Positions 32,772 through 41,373 of a DNA stretch of 43,299 nucleotides are shown here, piece by piece. The notes beneath the pieces were generated by a model that ran no database searches, had not been told where the DNA came from, and saw only the letters and a program-made list of their open reading frames with translations. Source of the DNA: Streptomyces bambusae (GTDB lineage: Bacteria; Actinomycetota; Actinomycetes; Streptomycetales; Streptomycetaceae); NCBI RefSeq assembly GCF_019400985.1, contig NZ_WTFF01000019.1, forward strand, positions 1 through 43,299. Direction: 5' to 3'. Position numbers and translations under genes: made by a program. The number at the start of each line of letters is the position of its first letter. Position 1 is the stretch's first letter.

Positions 32772-34016
32772 ATGCCCACACTGCTCCTGCTCGAAGCCAT
32801 GGGGAACACCGGAGAATACGTACTCGACGCCGCCCGGGAGCTGGGCGTGGAGGTCATCGTCGTCACCCACGAGGACGTCTTCGAGGAGTGGTATTCCCCC
32901 GCGCTCCAGACGAAGATCAGGGACCACGCGAAGCTGGTCTTCACCGACTTCTCCGACAGCGAAGGCGCACTGAGGGAGCTCGCGGAGCTGGCCCGGGCCG
33001 AGGGAGTCGACGGCGTGGTCGCCTGCTGGGAGTTCCTGACTCCGCTGGTCGCGCGGCTCACCGCCGACCTCGGGCTGCCCGGCAACGATCCCTCGCGGGC
33101 GCTCAGCTGCCGCAACAAGCGCATCATGGCGCGTGCGTTCGCCGAGCACGGCATCCCGGCCCCCCGGACCGTCACCGCGCGGTCCGTCGAGGAGGCGTAC
33201 GTCCTGGTGGAGGCGGCCGGCCTGGCCTATCCCCTCGTCGTCAAGCCCTCCGAGCAGTCCGGCTCCTGGGGTGTGTCGGTGGTCCGCAGCGACGAGGAGC
33301 TGGCGGCGGCCTTCGCACTGGCCCAGTCCCACCTCTTCCAGATGCCGCACGGCATTCCGCTGGACGCCCACGTGGTCGTCCAGGAGTACGTCGGCGGCGT
33401 CGAGTTCAGCATCGAGACGGTGGTGGCCCGCGGACGGGCGACGCCCCTGTTCCCGTACGACAAGTTCACCACCGGCGGCGCCAAGCGGGCCGAGTTCGGA
33501 CACACCGTCCCCGCAGAGCTCGACGACGCGTCGGTACGTACCCTGCAGGACGCCGCGGTGGCAGCCGCGCGGGCCCTCGGCATCACCAACGGCGTCGCCC
33601 ACACCGAACTCAAGCTGCTTCCGGACGGCACCACGCGGATCATCGAGCTCGGTGCCCGACTGCCCGGGGACCATGTGGTCGCCCTGATGCGGCAGGCCCG
33701 GGGGATCGACGAGGCCAGGGTCTACGTGCAGGTCGCGCTCGGTATGGAGCCGGACCTCACCCCCACCGCCGATACGGCGGCGGGCATCCGGTTCCTGGTC
33801 CCGCCGCACGGCGGGGTCCTCCGCTCGGTCAGCGGGATCGGTGACTCGGACGCGGTGGCGCTGAGCCGGGTCACGGTCCAGCCGGGCGGCCAGGTGCGCG
33901 CACCCGGGGACAACGACGCACGGGTCGGCTACGTGATCCTGCACGCCGACACCGCCGCCGAGGTCAACAGGGCCGCGGCGGAGGCGATCGCCGACGTCAC
34001 CATCGAGGTCGACTGA
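32772..34016 (+). CDS. ATP-grasp ligase, L-amino-acid ligase type
   Basis: 414 residues from an ATG at 32772, with GGAGG 11 bases upstream. The fold is classical ATP-grasp. CRNKRIMARAFAEHGIPAP begins the core, YPLVVKPSEQSGSWGVSVV is the ATP-binding lysine strand and glycine loop, VVVQEYVGGVEFSIETV gives the adenine and metal side, and IIELGARLPGDHVV the conserved Glu/Asn-type metal segment. The proportions and motifs resemble BacD-like L-amino-acid alpha-ligases that make dipeptides from free amino acids. The stop overlaps the next ATG (TGATG), so expression is coupled to the permuted ATP-grasp gene. A dipeptide-forming role, perhaps with the hydroxylated amino acid, is inferred. Confidence 0.88.
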   Translation: MPTLLLLEAMGNTGEYVLDAARELGVEVIVVTHEDVFEEWYSPALQTKIRDHAKLVFTDFSDSEGALRELAELARAEGVDGVVACWEFLTPLVARLTADLGLPGNDPSRALSCRNKRIMARAFAEHGIPAPRTVTARSVEEAYVLVEAAGLAYPLVVKPSEQSGSWGVSVVRSDEELAAAFALAQSHLFQMPHGIPLDAHVVVQEYVGGVEFSIETVVARGRATPLFPYDKFTTGGAKRAEFGHTVPAELDDASVRTLQDAAVAAARALGITNGVAHTELKLLPDGTTRIIELGARLPGDHVVALMRQARGIDEARVYVQVALGMEPDLTPTADTAAGIRFLVPPHGGVLRSVSGIGDSDAVALSRVTVQPGGQVRAPGDNDARVGYVILHADTAAEVNRAAAEAIADVTIEVD

Positions 34017-35524
34017 TGCCCACCGACCCCACCGCCGCCGACTCCACCGGCTCCACCGCCCCCACCGGATCGACCGACCCCACCGCCGCCGCCCGGCTGA
34101 CCCGGGAGTATCTGAGCGGGCTGCCGGCCGGATGCGCTCCGGAACGCTCCTGCGAGGGCTCCGCCCTGGCCGGGGACATCTACGGGAGCGCCTTCCTGAC
34201 CCGGCCGGTCTTCCTCGGCCGCGGCGAGAGCCGTGAGCTGGGCGCCCGGCTCAGCCGACTGTACGATCTGCTGCTCACGCTGCCCGACCGGCTGTTCGAC
34301 GGCGACCTGCGCGCGTTCACCACCGCCCTCGGCTGGTCACCGGCGCAGATCAGCGCCACCCTGCGGGCCGACGGCAGGCCCCGCGAGCTCCCCCGGTCCG
34401 CCCGCGCCGACCTGTACCGGGAGAAGGAGGGCTTCCGTCTGCTCGAACTCAACGGCGGCAGCCCGCTGGGCGGTTGGGACATCGCCCTGCTCAACGAGGC
34501 CCTGCTCCAGGAGCCGTACACGGCCTCGTTCGTACAGCGGCACCGCCTCGGGTTCACCGACGGGATCGAGGTGCTGCTGAACCTGTGGCGCGAGTCCTTT
34601 CCCGGCCTGGGCCCTTCCGCGAACCCGTTCGTCGCCCTGCTCGAATGGCCCGGCAGCTACCCGGCGATGGAGCGGCATCTGCACCGGATGGCCGGTCTGC
34701 TCGCCGCACACGGCGTCGAAGCCGTGCCCTGCCACCTCGGCCAGCTGGAATACCGCTCGGACGGCGTCCACGTCGCCGGGCGCCGGGTCGATCTCGTACA
34801 CCGCTGGTTCGTCATCAACGACGTCGACACCGCCGAGGACGCGGCCCTGCTCGCGCCGCTCACCGAGGCCGCCGACCGAGGGCTGGTCCACCTGTTCACC
34901 CCGCTGGAGAACGAGGTGTACGGCACCAAGGCCGCCCTGGCCCTCCTCAGCGACCAGCGCAACCGGTCCCTGTTCGACCAGGCCGAGCTGGAGGTGATCG
35001 ACGCGCTGCTGCCGTGGACCCGGCTGGTCCGGGACGAGAAGGCCGAGCTGGCCGGGGAACGGGTGGACCTCCTCCGCCACGCGCTGGCACACCGCGAGGA
35101 CCTGGTGCTCAAGGCGAGCAGCTCGCACAGCGGCCTGGACGTGCTGGCGGGCTGGGAGGCGTCCGCCGAGGAGTGGGCCGACAGCGTCCGCGCGGCGGCG
35201 GGTGGCCCCTTCATCCTGCAGCGCCGGGTCCGGCCCGTGGCGGAGGACTTCCCCGCCCCGGGCGGCGGCCCGCCCGAACCCGCCGTGCTCACCTGGGGCG
35301 TGTTCCTGGCCGGCCGGGGCTACGGCGGGGCGTACCTCCGCGGTACGACCGACCTCGACAGCGGCGTCATCAGCTCCGGCAAGGGAGGCCGCCTCGGCAC
35401 ATTGTTCCTCTGCGACGACACCCGAGGGGTGTCTGGACGGAGGAGCCGACCCGGCAGCCAGTTGGGCGCTACCTCCGAGCCCGGCCCTTCAGGGCCGGGT
35501 CAGGTCGACGGTTCGAAGCGGTAG
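34016..35524 (+). CDS. Circularly permuted ATP-grasp-like protein with an odd 3' end
   Basis: 502 residues from an ATG at 34016 sharing a base with the preceding stop. The first 25 residues are Thr/Ser/Asp-rich and may be dispensable. The segment GFRLLELNGGSPLGGWD (139-155, with LELN at 143-146) and later EVYGTKAALALLSDQRNRSL, LVLKASSSHSGLDVLAGWE and PFILQRRVRP match the order seen in circularly permuted ATP-grasp proteins related to glutathionylspermidine synthase. It could add a third building block. The last 30-35 residues (after about FLCDDTRG) look unrelated to any ligase and are encoded by the terminator of the convergent kdpE gene; the normal stop may have been lost at this junction. 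Confidence 0.72.
   Translation: MPTDPTAADSTGSTAPTGSTDPTAAARLTREYLSGLPAGCAPERSCEGSALAGDIYGSAFLTRPVFLGRGESRELGARLSRLYDLLLTLPDRLFDGDLRAFTTALGWSPAQISATLRADGRPRELPRSARADLYREKEGFRLLELNGGSPLGGWDIALLNEALLQEPYTASFVQRHRLGFTDGIEVLLNLWRESFPGLGPSANPFVALLEWPGSYPAMERHLHRMAGLLAAHGVEAVPCHLGQLEYRSDGVHVAGRRVDLVHRWFVINDVDTAEDAALLAPLTEAADRGLVHLFTPLENEVYGTKAALALLSDQRNRSLFDQAELEVIDALLPWTRLVRDEKAELAGERVDLLRHALAHREDLVLKASSSHSGLDVLAGWEASAEEWADSVRAAAGGPFILQRRVRPVAEDFPAPGGGPPEPAVLTWGVFLAGRGYGGAYLRGTTDLDSGVISSGKGGRLGTLFLCDDTRGVSGRRSRPGSQLGATSEPGPSGPGQVDGSKR
35417..35433. terminator. Short perfect hairpin at the end of the permuted ATP-grasp gene
   Basis: A 7-bp stem, GACACCC and GGGTGTC around a 3-base loop, lies at the end of the recognisable ligase sequence. 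There is no T-run. It may be the original 3' end of the rightward operon. Confidence 0.4.
35480..35499. terminator. Bidirectional terminator hairpin between the convergent operons
   Basis: An 8-bp perfect stem, CCCGGCCC with GGGCCGGG around TTCA, ends directly at the kdpE stop codon (35500-35502). It lies inside the last codons of the rightward 502-codon frame. Being symmetrical it can serve both convergent transcripts, although neither side has a clear U-run. Confidence 0.65.
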
Positions 35525-36192
35525 CCCATGCCCGGTTCCGTGATCAGGTACCGGGGGTGGGCGGGGTCCGCCTCGAGCTTGCGCCGGAGCTGGGCCATGT
35601 AGACGCGCAGGTAGTTGGTGTTCTCACGGTAGGTGGGACCCCAGACCTCCAGCAGCAGCCGGGTCTGGGAGACCAGGTGGCCCGGGTGGGTGACGAGGAT
35701 CTCCAGCAGGTGCCACTCGGTCGGGGTGAGCCGTACGGTGCGCTCGCCCCGCCGGACCTTCTTGGCGAGCAGGTCGATGGTGAACCCGTCCGTCGTGACC
35801 AGCGTGACCTCGCCGGTCCGCTGCTCCGGATCCGCCTGGCGCCGCGTGGCCGCCCGGAGCCGGGCCAGGAGCTCGTCCATGCTGAAGGGCTTGGTGACGT
35901 AGTCGTCGGCACCGGCGTCCAGTGCCCGGATCTTCTCCTCGGAGGTGTGCCGGGCGGACAGGACCAGGATCGGGATGCGGCTCCAGTCGCGCACCCCCCT
36001 GATGACGTCGATGCCGTCCATGTCGGGCAGCCCGAGGTCGAGGACGATGACGTCGGGCTTGCGGGCCGCGGCGAGCCGCAGGGCCGAGCCGCCGTCGGGC
36101 GCCTCCTCGACGTCGAACTTCCGCGCCTGGAGATTGATCTTGAGTGCGCGGACGAGCTGAGGATCGTCCTCCACCACCAGCACCCGGGTCAT
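35500..36192 (-). CDS. kdpE: KdpE-type response regulator
   Basis: 230 residues from an ATG at 36192, with GGAAGG ten bases upstream. The receiver domain has the acidic pair Asp9/Asp10, phospho-acceptor Asp52 in VLDLGLPDMDG and the Lys in YVTKPF. The C-terminal winged helix contains LTPTEWHLLEILVTHPGHLV and YLRVYMAQLRRKLE, typical of OmpR/PhoB-family regulators and matching KdpE. It should activate the kdp operon upon phosphorylation by KdpD under potassium limitation. In this window kdpD is absent: kdpE follows kdpC with only a palindromic element between them. The kinase may lie elsewhere, or the regulator may answer another partner. Confidence 0.93.
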   Translation of the reverse strand: MTRVLVVEDDPQLVRALKINLQARKFDVEEAPDGGSALRLAAARKPDVIVLDLGLPDMDGIDVIRGVRDWSRIPILVLSARHTSEEKIRALDAGADDYVTKPFSMDELLARLRAATRRQADPEQRTGEVTLVTTDGFTIDLLAKKVRRGERTVRLTPTEWHLLEILVTHPGHLVSQTRLLLEVWGPTYRENTNYLRVYMAQLRRKLEADPAHPRYLITEPGMGYRFEPST

Positions 36193-36239
36193 CGGTGTGC
36201 AGCCTTCCTTCGTCGTGAGCGGATCGGTATCGGTGACAG

Positions 36240-36324
36240 GCCGGCGGGGTGCTGGGACCTCCCGGCCTCCGGCCGGGGGCACCCCCACCCAGCGGTAGCT
36301 GGGGGAGGTGCGCACCCCGCCGGC
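36240..36324. repeat. 85-bp nested palindromic element at the kdpD position
   Basis: A perfect 13-bp outer stem, GCCGGCGGGGTGC (36240-36252) with its complement (36312-36324), encloses two further hairpins. These are CCCGGCC/GGCCGGG (36261-36277) and CCCAGC/GCTGGG around GGTA (36288-36303). The inner part resembles the dispersed G+C-rich palindromes often found in Streptomyces intergenic regions. It separates kdpC from kdpE and could end or weaken transcription between them. Confidence 0.75.
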
Positions 36325-36348
36325 TCCCGGATCGCGGCAGGCGAACCG

Positions 36349-37065
36349 TCAGTTCTCGGTCAGTGCCCTGAGCGCGATGTTGAGCTCCAGGACGTTGACG
36401 CGGGGTTCGCCCATGAAGCCGAGCGTGCGGCCCTGGGTGTGGTCGGCGACGAGCTTCTCGACCTGCTTGACGTCCAGGCCGTTCTTCTCGGCGACCCGGT
36501 GGACCTGGAGGCCGGCGTACTCCGGGGAGATGTTCGGGTCGAGGCCGGAGCCGGAGGAGGTGACGGCGTCGGCCGGCACGTCCTCGGGCTTGACCTTGTA
36601 GCCGGCGGTGGAGTTGTCCGCGATGACGGCGTCCTTGGCGGCGATCACCTGGGCGCAGAGGTTGCCTTCGTCGGCGTCCTTGGTGCACTTGCCGTCGATC
36701 GCACCGTTGTCGCCGGAGCGGTTGGTGGCGCCGGAGAGGATGATCGAGTACTGGGTGTTGACGCTGTTGGCGCCCAGGCCGTTGGAGGGGCGGGGCTGGA
36801 ACCACTTGAGGTCCGGCTCGGCCGCCTCCTCCGCGTCGTCGGGGTTCTGCTTGGGCAGGTTGTAGGTCTGCCCGATGAGGGAGGAGCCGACGACGTTGCC
36901 GCTCTTGTCCTTGATCTCGGAGCCGTTGGCCTGGTCGTTGAAGAGGGCCTGGGCGATCCCGGTGACGGTGAGCGGGTAGAGCACGCCGCACACGATCGTC
37001 AGGACGAGCAGGGCCCGCAGACCCGCACCGATCAGACGCGCTGTGTTTGCTACGGAGTTGTTCAT
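36349..37065 (-). CDS. kdpC: K+-transporting ATPase subunit C
   Basis: 238 residues from an ATG at 37065, three bases after the kdpB stop. An N-terminal membrane helix (RALLVLTIVCGVLYPLTVTG) is followed by the soluble domain with GSSLIGQ near residue 60, and further on SGSGLDPNISPEYAGLQVHR, the most conserved KdpC segment, and the C-terminal RVNVLELNIAL. KdpC stabilises the KdpFABC complex and aids ATP binding by KdpB. Length is slightly above the usual 190-220 residues because of a loop around 85-140. It is the last structural subunit of the operon. Confidence 0.97.
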   Translation of the reverse strand: MNNSVANTARLIGAGLRALLVLTIVCGVLYPLTVTGIAQALFNDQANGSEIKDKSGNVVGSSLIGQTYNLPKQNPDDAEEAAEPDLKWFQPRPSNGLGANSVNTQYSIILSGATNRSGDNGAIDGKCTKDADEGNLCAQVIAAKDAVIADNSTAGYKVKPEDVPADAVTSSGSGLDPNISPEYAGLQVHRVAEKNGLDVKQVEKLVADHTQGRTLGFMGEPRVNVLELNIALRALTEN

Positions 37066-37068
37066 GGC

Positions 37069-39203
<2,135 letters not shown>

Positions 39204-39207
<4 letters not shown>

Positions 39208-40883
39208 GACGCCAGCCCTTCGGCGAGCGGACCCAGCGCGAGCGCCGGGAAGTAGGTCAGACCGGTGATGATCATGATCGTGCCGACGAGCAGGCCGGTG
39301 TAGAGCGGCTTGTCGGTGCGCAGGGTGCCCGCCGTCTCCGGGACCGGCTTCTGCTCGGCGAGCGAGCCGGCCAGCGCCAGGACGAACACCATGGGCAGGA
39401 ACCGGCCGAGCAGCATGGCGATGCCGATCGTCGAGTTGAACCACTGCGTGTCGGCGTTCAGGCCGGCGAAGGCGGAGCCGTTGTTGTTGGCGCCGGAGGT
39501 GTAGGCGTACAGGATCTCGGAGAAGCCGTGCGCGCCGGAGTTCGTCATCGAGTTCACCGGGGTGGGCAGGGCCATCGCAGCGGCGGTGAAGCACAGCACC
39601 AGGGCCGGGGTGATCAGGATGTAGCAGGCGGCGAGCTTGATCTCGCGGGTGCTGATCTTCTTGCCCAGGTACTCCGGGGTGCGGCCGACCATCAGGCCGG
39701 CGATGAACACCGCGATGATCGCCATGATCAGCATGCCGTAGAGGCCGGAGCCCACACCACCGGGGGCGATCTCGCCCAGCTGCATGCCCAGCAGCTGGAT
39801 GCCGCCGCCGAAGCCGGTGAAGGAGGAGTGGAAGGAGTTGACCGCGCCGGTCGAGGTCAGGGTGGTCGACACGGAGAAGATCGAGGAGGCGCCGATCCCG
39901 AACCGGGTCTCCTTGCCCTCCATCGCGCCGCCGGCGGTCTCGAAGGCCGGGCCGCTGCCGGTGAACTCGGTCCACATCATCAGAGCGACGAAGGTGACCC
40001 AGATGACGGCCATCGTCGCCAGGATCGCGTACCCCTGCTTGACCGAGCCGACCATCCTGCCGAACGTCCGGGTCAGGGCGAACGGGATGACGAGGATCAG
40101 GAAGATCTCGAAGAGGTTCGTGAAGGGAGTGGGGTTCTCGAAGGGGTGGGCCGAGTTGGCGTTGAAGTAGCCGCCGCCGTTCGTGCCGAGCTCCTTGATG
40201 ACCTCCTGCGAGGCGACCGCGCCGCCGTTCCACTGCTGCGTGCCGCGCATGCCGTGCTCATTCAAGAACTGACCGACCTCGTGGATGCCGGCGAAGTTCT
40301 GGATGGCGCCGCAGGCCACCAGGATGACCGCGCCGATCACGGAGATCGGCAGCAGGATCCGGACGACGCCGCGGACCAGGTCGGCCCAGAAGTTGCCGAG
40401 CTCACCGGTGCGGGAGCGGGCGAAGCCCCGGACGAGGGCGACGGCGACGGCCATGCCCACGGCCGCCGACACGAAGTTCTGCACTGCCAGGCCGCCGGTC
40501 TGTACGACGTGGCCCATGGCCTGCTCGCCGTAGTACGACTGCCAGTTCGTGTTCGCCACGAAGGAGGCGGCGGTGTTGAACGCCTGGTCTGGGTCGATCG
40601 AGGCGAAGCCGAGCGAGCCGGGCAGACTGCCCTGCAGTCGCTGCAGGGCGTAAAGGAAGAGGACGCTCACGGCCGAGAAGGCCAGGACGCCGCGCAGGTA
40701 GGCGGGCCAGCGCATCTCGGCGTTCGGGTCGGCGCCGATGGCCTTGTAGATCCACTTCTCCGGGCGGTAGTGCTTCTCGGAGGAGTAGACGCGGGCCATG
40801 TGGTCGCCGAGCGGACGGTAGGCCAGCGCGAGCGCGGCGATCAGCGCGAGCAGCTGGAGCACACCAGCGATCTGGGAACTCAT
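39204..40883 (-). CDS. kdpA: K+-transporting ATPase subunit A (channel-like)
   Basis: 559 residues from an ATG at 40883, eight bases after kdpF. It has about ten membrane helices and the four selectivity-filter-like segments of the superfamily of K+ transporters, including [30 protein letters not shown] and [13 protein letters not shown]. KdpA selects and moves K+ across the membrane, driven by KdpB. Length and motifs are complete. Confidence 0.97.
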
Positions 40884-40891
40884 TTCCGGAC

Positions 40892-40981
40892 TCAGAACCT
40901 CTCCGGCTTGACGAGGGCGAGGACGAGGTATCCCAGCAGGGCGACGGCCACGACCAGGCCGACGATGTTCTCGGCAGTCAC
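40892..40981 (-). CDS. kdpF: K+-transporting ATPase subunit F
   Basis: 29 residues from a GTG at 40981 that overlaps the preceding small frame as GTGA. The sequence, [20 protein letters not shown] followed by ALVKPERF, is a single membrane helix ending in the KPE(R/K)F motif diagnostic of KdpF. KdpF is a lipid-like stabilising subunit of KdpFABC. It lies eight bases before kdpA. Confidence 0.95.
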   Translation of the reverse strand: MTAENIVGLVVAVALLGYLVLALVKPERF

Positions 40982-41061
40982 AGCTTGGTCACCCCCTTGG
41001 CGACGAGACCCACCAGCGCGAAGATCGCGACCGTGGTGAGGACGAAGGCCAGATCGGCCAT
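40978..41061 (-). CDS. 27-residue membrane peptide encoded just before kdpF
   Basis: An ATG at 41061 with AGGAG six bases upstream opens a 27-codon frame. It begins [20 protein letters not shown] and ends AKGVTKL, and its TGA overlaps the kdpF GTG. The product is one hydrophobic helix with a basic end, similar in size to KdpF but without the KPERF motif. The strong ribosome-binding site, coupling and operon-first position make it likely to be expressed. It may be an extra KdpF-like subunit or a regulator of the pump. Confidence 0.75.
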   Translation of the reverse strand: MADLAFVLTTVAIFALVGLVAKGVTKL

Positions 41062-41373
41062 CGTGAGCTCCTGATGAAGTGATGAGACGGAATCGGCCGG
41101 AGTGGCCGAGACAGAGCAAAGCGCGAGTCACCGGCCGCGTTAAGAGACCTTGACGGGGTCCATACGGGCCCGCCGGAACCTTTGACGCAGCGTTGACGCC
41201 GACCGCCGGCACCGGCCGTGAAGTGCGGCTTTCGTCCCTTCCTGGTCGGTCCGGCGTATCGAGTGCGTGAAGAGTGGCGCGGTCGGCGTATGGATCGCGC
41301 CAAGGCGGCTGGCGGCCGGAGTGAGCGGCTTCGACGCTGTACTCACCGCGCTCACTTCGGAGGAAACGGCGAC
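41062..41373. promoter_or_regulatory. Divergent promoter region between kdp and the KimA-like gene
   Basis: 312 bases hold the start signals for both potassium operons. Three TTGACG words occur (41150, 41182, 41193); the last two form a direct repeat listed separately. On the minus strand TATGGA lies 17 bases past that repeat and could be the kdp -10. I looked for a ydaO-type c-di-AMP riboswitch before the KimA-like gene and saw none. A GTGAGCGG/CCGCGCTCAC imperfect stem lies just before its ribosome-binding site. Confidence 0.55.
41182..41199. promoter_or_regulatory. Candidate KdpE operator, TTGACGC direct repeat
   Basis: TTGACGC at 41182-41188 and again at 41193-41199 are separated by AGCG, an 11-bp period. 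Seven-base direct repeats with an 11-bp period are the standard operator of OmpR/PhoB-family regulators. It lies about 120 bases upstream of the first kdp ATG. A related copy, TTGACGG, is at 41150-41156. Confidence 0.5.

Noticed and set aside
28176..34016. The cluster as a relative of the Salmonella STM4011-4014 radical SAM/ATP-grasp locus
   Set aside because: It shares a HemW-like radical SAM and an ATP-grasp gene, but the sulfatase-like and second radical SAM genes are missing and the other families differ.
28176..34016. A graspetide-type RiPP cluster
   Set aside because: I could not find a precursor with repeated Thr/Glu or Ser/Lys core motifs near the ATP-grasp genes, and none of the three ligases looks specifically like a graspetide macrocyclase.
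41062..41373. A ydaO-type c-di-AMP riboswitch upstream of the KimA-like gene
   Set aside because: The conserved G-rich and GGGTGAA-like blocks of that motif were not found in the region.
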